DNA of 8,902 nucleotides from Gammaproteobacteria bacterium. Its GTDB lineage: Bacteria > Pseudomonadota > Gammaproteobacteria > Francisellales > CACEW01. Every line of letters begins with the position of its first letter. Position 1 is the first letter of the stretch. A program made the translations under genes and the position numbers. Under the pieces are notes generated by a model that worked only from the letters and a program-made list of their open reading frames with translations, was not told the origin of the DNA and ran no database searches. The DNA lies in the NCBI GenBank assembly GCA_028282045.1, contig JANQIS010000034.1:1-8902 (forward strand), given 5' to 3'. Of the stretch, positions 1 to 7,352 are shown piece by piece.

Positions 1-1347
1 CAACAGTTCACTCAAACAACCTTTATCATGGCCACCAATCAACATACGAGCCAGGCGTGGATCAAGTCCAAATCGCGCCAACTGCTTACCCATAGGGCTA
101 ATGCGTTTTTGTGGCAAATGCATCGCCTGTAGCTCTTCGAGTAAACGATAACCATCGCGCACGTAACGATTGTCCGGTGGCTCAATAAAAGGAAAGTCTT
201 CAACCTCACCCAAGCGTAAATAGGCCATCTGTAAAATCACTGCGCTTAAATTGGTACGCAGAATCTGTGGCGTGGTATATTGCGGGCGTTGTTGAAAATC
301 TGCCTCAGAATAAAGACGCACACACACGCCCGGCGCTACCCGTCCACAGCGTCCGGCACGCTGATTAGCAGCAGCTTGTGAGATCGGCACAATCGGCAGA
401 CGTTGCACCTTACTGCGATAACTGTAGACACTTTGGCGCGCAGTGCCGGTGTCGATCACATAATGGATGCCCGGAACGGTAATGCTGGTCTCTGCCACAT
501 TGGTGGTCAGCACAATTTTACGCTGCTGATTCGGATTAAAGACCATCTGCTGCGAAGATAATGGTAATCGGGCATACAGCGGCAATACCATCGTGTTCAT
601 CAGAGTTTGTTTGCGCAGAAAATCACGCGTATCGTGGATGTCGCGCTCAGTGGGCAAGAACACCAGGATATCACCACGACCCATACGGCTCACCGTTTGG
701 ATCGCCTGCCAGATTGCCTCGCTCTGTGAGCTTGGGCCATCATCACATTCTTGCCAAGGGTAATACTCTACTGTCACTGGGTAGCTGCGTCCTGATACAG
801 TGACAATCGGGGCATTATTAAAATAAGCGCTAAAGCGTTCATGGTCCAAGGTCGCTGAGGTGATGATGACCCGCAAGTCAGGCCGTTTAGGTAATAAACG
901 TTTGATAACACCCAATAAAAAATCAATATTAAGGCTACGCTCATGGGCTTCGTCAATGATCAGTGTGTCATAGCGTTGGAGCAATGGATCACGCTGCACC
1001 TCATTAAGTAAAATGCCATCGGTCATGACTTTGATCCGGGTGCTTTGAGCCACTTGTTCATGAAAGCGCACCTGATAACCAACCGCGCTACCCAATGGTG
1101 TTTGCAATTCCTGGGCAATGCGCTGTGCTACAGTGCGCGCCGCCAAGCGCCGGGGTTGCGTATGACCGATCCAGCCTCGCTCACCCCGTCCGGCAGCCAG
1201 ACAAATCTTGGGTAATTGCGTCGATTTACCTGAACCGGTCTTTCCGGCAACAATAATCGCTTGATGCGTTTGCAAAAGTTGTTGGATGTGCGCAACTTCA
1301 CTGCTAATAGGCAGTGCGTCAGCAAACTCAATCTTCACCTTGCGCAC
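1..1347 (-). CDS. hrpA: ATP-dependent RNA helicase HrpA (DEAH box), 5' part; 3' end outside window
   Basis: This is the N-terminal 449 codons of a DEAH/RHA-family RNA helicase, open to the left edge. Residue numbers count from the GTG at 1347. Visible motifs are Walker A GKTGSGKS (35-42), motif Ia TQPRRLAAR (63-71), DEAH (132-135), SAT (164-166), TNVAETSITVPG (282-293) and motif VI QRAGRCGR (329-336). The text follows E. coli HrpA closely, for example IGHTQPRRLAAR and YRSKVQRLPI. HrpA acts in the cytoplasm and is linked in E. coli to mRNA processing and rescue of stalled ribosomes. The family is about 1,300 residues, so roughly two thirds is missing here. No ATG lies near the N-terminus. GTG at 1347 or GTG at 1338 are the plausible starts, both overlapping the end of the upstream permease gene (20 or 11 nt), so translation is probably coupled. 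Compared with E. coli HrpA, roughly 70 residues before the helicase core are absent. Confidence 0.9.
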   Translation of the reverse strand, partial: MRKVKIEFADALPISSEVAHIQQLLQTHQAIIVAGKTGSGKSTQLPKICLAAGRGERGWIGHTQPRRLAARTVAQRIAQELQTPLGSAVGYQVRFHEQVAQSTRIKVMTDGILLNEVQRDPLLQRYDTLIIDEAHERSLNIDFLLGVIKRLLPKRPDLRVIITSATLDHERFSAYFNNAPIVTVSGRSYPVTVEYYPWQECDDGPSSQSEAIWQAIQTVSRMGRGDILVFLPTERDIHDTRDFLRKQTLMNTMVLPLYARLPLSSQQMVFNPNQQRKIVLTTNVAETSITVPGIHYVIDTGTARQSVYSYRSKVQRLPIVPISQAAANQRAGRCGRVAPGVCVRLYSEADFQQRPQYTTPQILRTNLSAVILQMAYLRLGEVEDFPFIEPPDNRYVRDGYRLLEELQAMHLPQKRISPMGKQLARFGLDPRLARMLIGGHDKGCLSELL

Positions 1348-2236
1348 CCAGGACAACGCTACGCCGATGAGTAAAATCAATCACAATAATAATACCCACT
1401 GCGGTAACCGCCGAGCCAATCCAAAACCATACATCAGGTATTTGCCCTAAGATAATAGCGGATAAAATGCCACTAAATACCACCCCCATCAAAGTGAGTG
1501 GCGCCACAATACGAATCTGAGTAAACTTAAGCGCTATGACCAAAAACCATTGATACCCCATGCCAAACACGCCCACAGCAATCATCCACCACCAATCCAT
1601 CGGTCGTGGGTTACGCCAGCCAAAGGGTAGAAAAACAGCTAATATCAACACACCCATAACGTAGTAATAAAACAATATCGTATTCGCTGAGACCTCTTTG
1701 CTCAGACGCCGTAGAATCACCATGGCGATGGCGGCACAAAAACCTGATAACAAGCCGATCAGTGAAAACCAATTAAACGCCCCATGTTGCGGGCGCAATA
1801 CAATAGCCACACCAACCACACTAACTGCAATACCAATCCATACCGGCCCGTGGGTGCGAATACCCGTCATCGCCCACACCAACAGCGGCACAAAAATGGG
1901 GGCCGAGCTCATCAACAACACAGCATCGGCCACCGGCATAAATTGCATGCAATAAAAAAACAATGCAATACTGAACAACCCGGTACTGGAGCGGGTAATC
2001 AACAACCCCCAGTGGTGGCGCGAGCATTTCAATTGCCGCGGATGACGCAGCAAAAACGGCATGACGATGACTAACGACACCAAAAAGCGTGACACCAAAA
2101 TGGCATCGTTGGAAATATCCATCGCTAAATGTTTAGCAGCGATACTCATTATCGCCATACATAATGATGATGCTAAAGTACAGATGACCCCCATCACCAG
2201 GGCTTGCCGTTTTGATAAATCAGCTAGTACCATCAT
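1328..2236 (-). CDS. DMT-superfamily (EamA/RhaT-type) permease
   Basis: A 302-residue, very hydrophobic protein with about ten predicted membrane segments arranged as two similar halves, as in EamA-domain transporters of the drug/metabolite superfamily. The first half runs from about residue 12 to 140. The second starts near residue 150 and ends at VIDFTHRRS with a short charged tail. Typical features are the small-residue-rich first helix, the early SRFLVSL segment and the PIFVPLLVW segment after helix 4. The substrate cannot be read from the sequence; relatives export amino acids, metabolites or drugs across the inner membrane. The start is one of two adjacent ATG codons (2236 or 2233). The first shares one base with the era stop (TGATG), a sign of translational coupling. 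It sits in the lepB-rnc-era operon where recO is often found, so it is probably a lineage-specific insertion into the operon. Confidence 0.85.
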   Translation of the reverse strand: MMVLADLSKRQALVMGVICTLASSLCMAIMSIAAKHLAMDISNDAILVSRFLVSLVIVMPFLLRHPRQLKCSRHHWGLLITRSSTGLFSIALFFYCMQFMPVADAVLLMSSAPIFVPLLVWAMTGIRTHGPVWIGIAVSVVGVAIVLRPQHGAFNWFSLIGLLSGFCAAIAMVILRRLSKEVSANTILFYYYVMGVLILAVFLPFGWRNPRPMDWWWMIAVGVFGMGYQWFLVIALKFTQIRIVAPLTLMGVVFSGILSAIILGQIPDVWFWIGSAVTAVGIIIVIDFTHRRSVVLGAQGED

Positions 2237-3123
2237 CAGTCATATCCCAATGAGCGCAACGCACGTTCATCATCAGCCCAGCCTGATTTAACCTTGACCC
2301 ACAAGTCCAGATGCACCCGGGCATCAAACTGCTGATTCATCGTCAAGCGGGCCAAACGACCAATCTCTTTAAGCTTACTACCACCCTTACCAATAATCAT
2401 CGCCTTTTGGCTGGGGCGGTCAACGATAATCGACGCTATGATGTGCATCCGCCCATCAGCTTGTTCTTTAAAAGCATCGATCTCAACCGTGAGCGCATAG
2501 GGCAACTCTTGTCCCAAATGGCGCATCAATTGCTCGCGTATCAACTCCGCCGCCATAAAGCGCAGACTACGGTCAGTCACTTGCTCTTGAGGAAATAACC
2601 AATTTTGTTGAGGTAGTTGTTTGGCAATCAAACCTTCCAGTTGCGCCACACCTTTACCCTGTTTAGCAGAAAGCGGCATGATCTCTTTAAAGGCATAGCG
2701 CTGGTGCAACGCTGAGAGCTGAGGCAGTAAAGTGGCCTTGTCTTTGACCTGATCTACTTTATTCAGGACGGCAATTACCGGCACTTCAACACCTTGCAAA
2801 TACTTAACAATGCGATCTTCCTCACCAGTCCATTTGAGATCCATCACCCAGACAATCACATCCACATCGTGGATCATACTGGTGGCTGCACGGTTCATAT
2901 AACGATTAATGGCATGATGCTGGCGGCTGTGGATGCCAGGCGTATCAACATATAACGCTTGTACCTGCCCTTGGGTTTTCACGCCGAGGATTTGGTGGCG
3001 GGTGGTTTGCGGCTTACGCGAAATAATACTGATTTTCTGACCGAGAATGCGGTTAAGCAATGTCGATTTGCCGACATTGGGACGACCAATAATTGCCACA
3101 TAACCGCAATATTGCTCACTCAT
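2236..3123 (-). CDS. era: GTPase Era
   Basis: Era is an essential GTPase that binds the 3' end of 16S rRNA and helps assemble the 30S subunit, acting in the cytoplasm and at the membrane. With the ATG at 3123 the protein has 295 residues, normal for the family. The GTPase motifs are complete: G1 GRPNVGKS (13-20), G2 region with PQTTRHQ near 38-44, G3 DTPG (60-63), G4 NKVD (121-124) and G5 SAK (152-154). The C-terminal KH domain carries the GKGG loop (245-248) followed by SKLKEIG. I prefer ATG 3123 over the GTG at 3126 because a GGAG ribosome-binding site (3131-3134) is 7 nt from the ATG but only 4 nt from the GTG. The start overlaps the end of rnc by 8 nt, the conserved arrangement in which RNase III and Era, both rRNA-maturation factors, are made together. 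Confidence 0.96.
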   Translation of the reverse strand: MSEQYCGYVAIIGRPNVGKSTLLNRILGQKISIISRKPQTTRHQILGVKTQGQVQALYVDTPGIHSRQHHAINRYMNRAATSMIHDVDVIVWVMDLKWTGEEDRIVKYLQGVEVPVIAVLNKVDQVKDKATLLPQLSALHQRYAFKEIMPLSAKQGKGVAQLEGLIAKQLPQQNWLFPQEQVTDRSLRFMAAELIREQLMRHLGQELPYALTVEIDAFKEQADGRMHIIASIIVDRPSQKAMIIGKGGSKLKEIGRLARLTMNQQFDARVHLDLWVKVKSGWADDERALRSLGYD

Positions 3124-3802
3124 CACACTGCTCCAACTGCTTAAGCGCTACTTGTGCTGCAGCTTGTTCTGCGAGTTTGCGGCTGCTACCCGTAGCATCA
3201 ACGCTCACACCCAATGCACTAATATGGCAGGTCACATGAAAGGTTTGTTCATGGGCCTTGCCGGATATCTCGGTAGTTTCATAATGTGGCAGCGCATAAT
3301 TGCGTCCTTGCAACCACTCTTGCAAAGCACTTTTAGCGTCCACGACTGAAGTGTCACCATTGATCTGTGTCAGGCGATCGGCAAACCAGACTTTCACGAC
3401 CCGTTGTGTGGTATCAAAATTACTATCGAGATAAATAGCACCAATTACAGCTTCAATGGCATCTTCTAAAATAGAATCACGCTCACGCCCACCGCTTTTG
3501 TGCTCACCAGGCCCCAGGCGCAAATACTGACCCACATGGCAAGCGCGTGCTACATCAGCTAACGTTCTGCCACGCACCAGGCTAGCGCGTATACGACTTA
3601 ACTGTCCCTCTCGGGTATCAGGCAGTTGGTGGTAGAGCTGATCAGCCATCACAACATTGAGCAGGGCATCACCTAAAAACTCCAACCGCTCATTGTGATG
3701 TTTGGTATAACTCTTATGGGATAGCGCCTGCTCAAGCAAGCTAATGTCACGAAAGGTGTAGCCAATGGCATCACAAAACTGGGACAGTGGAGGCAGCGTC
3801 AT
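3116..3802 (-). CDS. rnc: Ribonuclease III
   Basis: RNase III is a dimeric, Mg2+-dependent endonuclease for double-stranded RNA that processes the 30S rRNA precursor and many mRNAs. The 228-residue length is typical. The catalytic domain carries the signature NERLEFLGDA (37-46), and the acidic residues E41, D45, E65, D114 and E117 fall at the same numbers as the key residues in E. coli RNase III. The C-terminal dsRNA-binding domain covers about 155-225 and ends with the alanine-rich helix LAEQAAAQVALKQL. The start is 3 nt downstream of the lepB stop and has no clear Shine-Dalgarno sequence of its own, so translation is probably coupled to lepB. E. coli rnc is autoregulated by cleavage of its own leader. 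Here rnc is internal to the operon and no such leader is visible. Confidence 0.96.
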   Translation of the reverse strand: MTLPPLSQFCDAIGYTFRDISLLEQALSHKSYTKHHNERLEFLGDALLNVVMADQLYHQLPDTREGQLSRIRASLVRGRTLADVARACHVGQYLRLGPGEHKSGGRERDSILEDAIEAVIGAIYLDSNFDTTQRVVKVWFADRLTQINGDTSVVDAKSALQEWLQGRNYALPHYETTEISGKAHEQTFHVTCHISALGVSVDATGSSRKLAEQAAAQVALKQLEQCDE

Positions 3803-3805
3803 GGT

Positions 3806-4627
3806 CTAATTAATCTTATCACCAAAGCGCCGCCAGCGAATGGAATTATTATTCTCATCCCAACTCAACCAAATATTGGTTGCCTCACCAATAATATTGC
3901 GCTGTGGGACAAAGCCCCAGTAACGGCTATCATCACTATTATCACGGTTATCGCCCATAACGAATACCTCACCTGCAGGCACAACTAAGTTTTTGAAATT
4001 TTCACTCTCCACCCAAGGCATGGTATAGATGTTGTGTACCACACCCAACAAATCTTCCTGATATTCATTCACCGACTGAACCAGTGAATCAGCCGGCTCA
4101 ATTGTTTTGCCCAGATATTTCTCGGCAACTTTATGACCATTGATCGTTAACCGACGGTCAACATAGCTAATGTGGTCACCTGGCAAACCGATCACACGTT
4201 TAATCAAATCTAATTTAGGGTTTACCGTAGAGTGAAACACAATAACATCACCACGCTTAGGCAGGTGCGGTGTGGTAATCGCACGATACCATACCGGCCA
4301 GCGCAGACCATACTCATGTTTATTTACGGTAATAAAATCACCGATCTTTAAAGTAGGTAACATCGAGCCGGAAGGAATGCGAAACGGCTCGACTAAAAAC
4401 GAGCGCACAATTAACACGATCAGAAATACCACAAATAACGAACGACAATAGTCTGCCACCAATGGTGCTTTCACTCGCCGTTTGCGGGCCTTACGGCTTA
4501 AAGTGACAAACTCAGGGTCTTGCGCCGCCAGTTGCCAACGCGCCTTTTCAAAAAATAGCTTATCCACCAGCGCCACCACACCAGAGGCCACTGTTAAGAT
4601 CAACAGAATCAATTCAAAATAGGCCAT
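3806..4627 (-). CDS. lepB: Signal peptidase I
   Basis: Leader peptidase cleaves signal peptides from Sec- and Tat-exported proteins on the periplasmic face of the inner membrane, using a Ser/Lys dyad. The 273-residue protein has an N-terminal membrane helix (about 2-22), a basic cytoplasmic loop (KARKRR, 46-51), a second membrane helix (about 62-79) and then the catalytic domain. Catalytic Ser88 lies in PSGSMLPT (85-92) and the general base Lys143 in KRVIGLPGD (143-151). The box E motif GDNRDNSDDSR is at 225-235. All parts expected of the gammaproteobacterial enzyme are present. It is the first gene of the lepB-rnc-era group. LepA, the usual upstream partner, is absent, and lepB instead has its own promoter directly upstream. 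The ribosome-binding site is weak. Confidence 0.96.
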   Translation of the reverse strand: MAYFELILLILTVASGVVALVDKLFFEKARWQLAAQDPEFVTLSRKARKRRVKAPLVADYCRSLFVVFLIVLIVRSFLVEPFRIPSGSMLPTLKIGDFITVNKHEYGLRWPVWYRAITTPHLPKRGDVIVFHSTVNPKLDLIKRVIGLPGDHISYVDRRLTINGHKVAEKYLGKTIEPADSLVQSVNEYQEDLLGVVHNIYTMPWVESENFKNLVVPAGEVFVMGDNRDNSDDSRYWGFVPQRNIIGEATNIWLSWDENNNSIRWRRFGDKIN

Positions 4628-4659
4628 ATCAATAATAGAACAATCATACAGAAGCGATG

Positions 4660-4688
4660 ATTATAGAGCTTATGGGAAGCAATGCCAA
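4660..4688 (-). promoter_or_regulatory. Predicted sigma70-type promoter of the lepB-rnc-era operon
   Basis: On the minus strand the -35 hexamer TTGGCA (4683-4688, five of six consensus bases) and a perfect -10 hexamer TATAAT (4660-4665) are separated by exactly 17 nt. Transcription would start near 4653, giving a leader of about 25 nt before the lepB ATG. It lies in the gap after aroG, where no clear terminator is seen, so some read-through from aroG is possible. Confidence 0.75.
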
Positions 4689-4735
4689 TAAAGACCTCTG
4701 CCAGCCTGGAGATTTAGCACAATGTATATTTACAA

Positions 4736-5797
4736 TCAGAGGTATTGCCGACGTTTCACTACCGCCTCAGCCAAGTGATCGAGCATCGGAATGGTCATTG
4801 GCCAGGAAACACAGGCATCAGTAATGCTCTTACCATACACCAACGGCTGAGCATCGATCGATTGATTGCCTTCTTGTAAATGGCTCTCAATCATCACTCC
4901 CAAAATATGTTCATTACCCTTAGCAACTTGGTCGGCCACTTGCGCGCACACTTGCGGCTGGCGGCGGTAGTCCTTACAGCTATTACCGTGGCTGCAATCG
5001 ATCATCACTCGGCTGGGCACACCAGCTTGCTGTAAATCTTGCGCAGCCTGAGTGATACAGTCGTGGTTATAATTAGGCCCTGACTTACCACCACGCAAAA
5101 TCACATGGGTATCCGGATTGCCTGCAGTAGTAAAAATCGCCGTGTTACCTTGTTTAGTAATCGATAAAAAATGATGCGAAGAGTGCGCCGCACGCATAGC
5201 GTCGATAGCAATTTGCACATTACCATCAGTGCCGTTTTTAAAGCCAATCGGCGCCGAAATACCCGAAGCCAACTCACGATGTACCTGGCTTTCTGTCGTC
5301 CGTGCACCGATAGCACCCCAGGAAATCAAATCGGCCACATACTGCGGTGAAATCACATCTAAAAACTCTGTACCACAAGGCAAACCGCTGTCAGATAGCG
5401 TCAGCAGTAGTGAACGGGCGGTACGCAAACCCTGGTTAATCTGAAAACTGCCATCGAGATTGGGGTCATTGATCAGCCCCTTCCACCCTACTGTGGTACG
5501 TGGCTTTTCAAAATAGACACGCATAATGATGTGCAAGGTATCGGCATAATGACCACGCTGCTCTTGCAACAGTTGCGCATATTCTTTGGCAGCATCAACA
5601 TCATGCACTGAACAAGGCCCCACCAGCACGATTAAACGATCATCACGCCCATGGATAATGTCGGCAGCTAACTGACGCGCATCGGCAATAGTTTGGCTAG
5701 CCGCCAAAGTAACGGGTAACTCTTCCATCATAATCACAGGTGGAATCAAGCCACGGCGCTCTAAAATACGGCAATCATCGGTTTGGCGAATAGTCAT
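4736..5797 (-). CDS. aroG: 3-deoxy-7-phosphoheptulonate (DAHP) synthase, class I, AroG-like
   Basis: This enzyme condenses phosphoenolpyruvate and erythrose 4-phosphate to DAHP, the committed step of the shikimate pathway, in the cytoplasm. The 353 residues match the class I (AroF/G/H) family over the full length. Metal ligands are visible in GPCSVHD (Cys62), DCSHGNS, MIESH and ITDAC. PEP and sugar-phosphate binding motifs include FEKPRTTVGWKG (97-108), GARTTESQVHRE and GFKNGTDGN. The N-terminus (DDCRI...PPV) and the segments around SPQY, ELASGIS and FLSITK resemble E. coli AroG more than AroF or AroH, so it may be feedback-inhibited by phenylalanine. That specificity is inferred from remembered sequences and the paralogue label is uncertain. 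It is separated from lepB by 108 nt and is probably transcribed on its own. Confidence 0.93.
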   Translation of the reverse strand: MTIRQTDDCRILERRGLIPPVIMMEELPVTLAASQTIADARQLAADIIHGRDDRLIVLVGPCSVHDVDAAKEYAQLLQEQRGHYADTLHIIMRVYFEKPRTTVGWKGLINDPNLDGSFQINQGLRTARSLLLTLSDSGLPCGTEFLDVISPQYVADLISWGAIGARTTESQVHRELASGISAPIGFKNGTDGNVQIAIDAMRAAHSSHHFLSITKQGNTAIFTTAGNPDTHVILRGGKSGPNYNHDCITQAAQDLQQAGVPSRVMIDCSHGNSCKDYRRQPQVCAQVADQVAKGNEHILGVMIESHLQEGNQSIDAQPLVYGKSITDACVSWPMTIPMLDHLAEAVVKRRQYL

Positions 5798-6041
5798 GAA
5801 TCATCGCTGCAGTGTTGAAGTAGAGCGTTATTTTAACATTAAGCGAAGGTAATGCGTAGTGATGACTCCTGTAAAAAAATAACAAAATTATGGCAATGTT
5901 AAATGCCTATTTTTAGTTTTTAATTAGTCATTGTGGCTAGCATTTACTTGATGTTAATATCACGAAAAATAAAAACAGTATTGCCACTGCTCCTCGACCG
6001 GACCCCATGATCAGTGCCACAGAGCAACAGGTGAAACGCCC
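5798..6041. other. AT-rich intergenic region upstream of aroG
   Basis: I see no convincing gene here. It must hold the aroG promoter on the minus strand. The best -10 candidate is TAAAAT in the context TGTTAAAAT (about 5831-5839), an extended -10, but without a good -35. A 9-bp inverted repeat, TTTAACATT (5832-5840) and AATGTTAAA (5895-5903), brackets this area; one arm overlaps the -10 candidate, so it could be an operator, though nothing identifies the regulator. A run of seven A's lies at about 5873-5879. Confidence 0.4.
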
Positions 6042-6135
6042 CGTCATTGCGCTACTTGATAGCGCAATCCAGATATAGGCAAAGCCAATTAAAGCGCTGT
6101 ACGCTTGGCTGGATCCCGTGGTCAAGCCACGGGAT
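6042..6135. repeat. Composite palindromic intergenic repeat, interrupted by the IS at its right end
   Basis: Two hairpins stand back to back. The first has arms ATTGCGCTA (6046-6054) and TAGCGCAAT (6060-6068) around CTTGA. The second has arms ATCCCGTGG (6113-6121) and CCACGGGAT (6127-6135) around TCAAG. Between them are TCCAG (6068-6072) and CTGGA (6109-6113), which also pair, and a smaller nested stem (AGCCA 6083-6087 with TGGCT 6106-6110). The left end is CGTCAT (6042-6047). If the IS is removed, AT at 6134-6135 joins GACG at 7559-7562 and gives the matching right end ATGACG, for a total of about 98 bp. The CGTCAT...CTGGAT pattern resembles a palindromic repeat family I recall from several host-associated proteobacteria, but I cannot name the family with certainty. 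Confidence 0.75.
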
Positions 6136-6140
6136 AATGG

Positions 6141-6151
6141 TATGGACTCAC
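6141..6151 (+). repeat. Left subterminal inverted repeat of the IS
   Basis: TATGGACTCAC is a perfect inverted match to 7545-7555. Five bases separate it from the AT core at 6134-6135. Subterminal rather than terminal repeats distinguish the IS1111 group from the IS110 group proper. Confidence 0.8.
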
Positions 6152-6201
6152 TCACTTAAAACGGTGACTTTAGGTGTCACGTTGACGGCATCAAAGTGCC
6201 A

Positions 6202-6222
6202 AAAAGGTACCATAGACCTTTT
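6202..6222 (+). promoter_or_regulatory. Hairpin before the transposase ribosome-binding site
   Basis: A 7-bp stem, AAAAGGT (6202-6208) and ACCTTTT (6216-6222), with a 7-nt loop, lies just upstream of the AGGAG ribosome-binding site (6230-6234). It may limit transposase translation from outside transcripts or stall RNA polymerase. That role is inferred only. Confidence 0.35.
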
Positions 6223-6242
6223 AAGTAATAGGAGATGAGTCC

Positions 6243-7298
6243 GTGAAAAATATTACAACATTAGGTATAGACATTGCAAAGAACGTTTTCCAATTACATG
6301 GAGTCGACAGCGAGGGTAGGACGGTGATGACCAAGCGTATCAGTCGAAATAAACTTGAATCCTTTATGGCAAACCTACCTGCGTGTGTTGTGGGAATGGA
6401 AGCCTGTGCAAGCGCTCACCACTGGGCACGAGTATTTCGAGACATGGGCCATGAAGTTAAGCTGATGAACCCTCAATATGTTATGCCTTATGTTAAAACC
6501 AATAAGAATGATGCCAATGATGCGATGGGGATTTGTGAAGCGGTGACAAGACCAAGCATGCGTTTTGTTCCTATCAAGAGCATAGAGCAGCAAGGCATGT
6601 CGAGTTTACATCGAGCCCGAGAGCAAATTGTGAAGACCCGAACTGCATTGGGTAATCACGCCAGGGGGCTTCTGGCTGAATATGGCATTACCACAGGCAC
6701 TGGCCAGGCATCCCTGTGTAAATTGCTTGCAGGAGTTTGCTCAGGAGAGATTGAGGTGCCTGAGGATGTCAGCTTTATCTTCTGTGATATCTACACTCAC
6801 TACAAACAACTTTGTGCGCGCAAATCCAGTTATGACAACCAAATTAAAAAATTAGCCCACCAAAACAAAGATGCCCAACGTATTATGTCAGTACCGGGTA
6901 TTGGCCCGATCACTGCTACGGCGTTGGTTTCTAAGGTGGGTAATGTAGAATCTTTCCAAAGTGCGCGTCACTTTGCAGCCTGGTTAGGGTTGATTCCCAA
7001 GCAAAACTCCAGTGGAAACAAAAGGCGTTTGCTAGGGATCAGTAAGCGAGGCGATGTTTACATTAGGAGTCTTTTAGTACATGGGGCGCGAGCCGTAATC
7101 AAAGAAGTGGCCAGACAAGATAAAAAGGAGAGTCTTTATTATGCCTGGTGTCATCAATTACATCAGAGTAAAAAGTTTAATGTTGCGACCGTGGCCTTGG
7201 CGAATAAAAACGCGCGAGTTATTTGGGCGCTGTTAAAACATGGTCGTTGTTTTGATGCCAACTTTGTTAAACAGTTCGATTCAAACACCATAAGGTAA
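6243..7298 (+). CDS. IS110-family (IS1111 group) transposase, DEDD/serine recombinase
   Basis: This 351-residue protein is the RNA-guided recombinase of the IS. The N-terminal RuvC-like DEDD domain is complete: Asp10 in GIDIAKN, Glu53 in GMEAC, and Asp90 and Asp93 in KNDANDA. A coiled-coil-like region (about 110-210) follows. The C-terminal Tnp domain (transposase_20) has the helix-hairpin-helix SVPGIGPITA (216-225), then GLIPKQNSSGNKRR, where Ser256 or Ser257 is the expected nucleophile. The start is GTG at 6243, with a good ribosome-binding site AGGAG at 6230-6234, 8 nt away. Length and motifs indicate an intact gene. In this family the recombinase is thought to bind a small RNA from the element's noncoding end that pairs with target and donor DNA. 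The candidate RNA lies directly downstream. Confidence 0.95.
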   Translation: MKNITTLGIDIAKNVFQLHGVDSEGRTVMTKRISRNKLESFMANLPACVVGMEACASAHHWARVFRDMGHEVKLMNPQYVMPYVKTNKNDANDAMGICEAVTRPSMRFVPIKSIEQQGMSSLHRAREQIVKTRTALGNHARGLLAEYGITTGTGQASLCKLLAGVCSGEIEVPEDVSFIFCDIYTHYKQLCARKSSYDNQIKKLAHQNKDAQRIMSVPGIGPITATALVSKVGNVESFQSARHFAAWLGLIPKQNSSGNKRRLLGISKRGDVYIRSLLVHGARAVIKEVARQDKKESLYYAWCHQLHQSKKFNVATVALANKNARVIWALLKHGRCFDANFVKQFDSNTIR

Positions 7299-7352
7299 AA
7301 CAAAGGAGAAGATAGGCACAGCATTGCGCTGAGAAATAACACATGGCAGAAA

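Noticed and set aside
561..803. Several open frames on the opposite strand inside the hrpA, permease, era, rnc and aroG genes.
   Set aside because: They lie within well-conserved genes, have no family resemblance and are shadows of the true frames.
4722..4735. TGTATATTTACA after aroG, considered as a TyrR box.
   Set aside because: A TyrR box needs TGTAAA-N6-TTTACA; this palindrome is too short and lies downstream of the gene, not in its promoter.
5937..6155. A minus-strand open frame of 72 codons ending in a hydrophobic stretch (AVAILFLFFVIL).
   Set aside because: Most of it lies across the palindromic repeat and the left IS end, it has no ribosome-binding site or recognisable domain, and it would be cut by the IS boundary.
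6182..6213. TTGACG...TACCAT upstream of the transposase as an internal promoter.
   Set aside because: The spacer is 20 nt and the -10 is poor, while the end-joining promoter has ideal spacing and hexamers.
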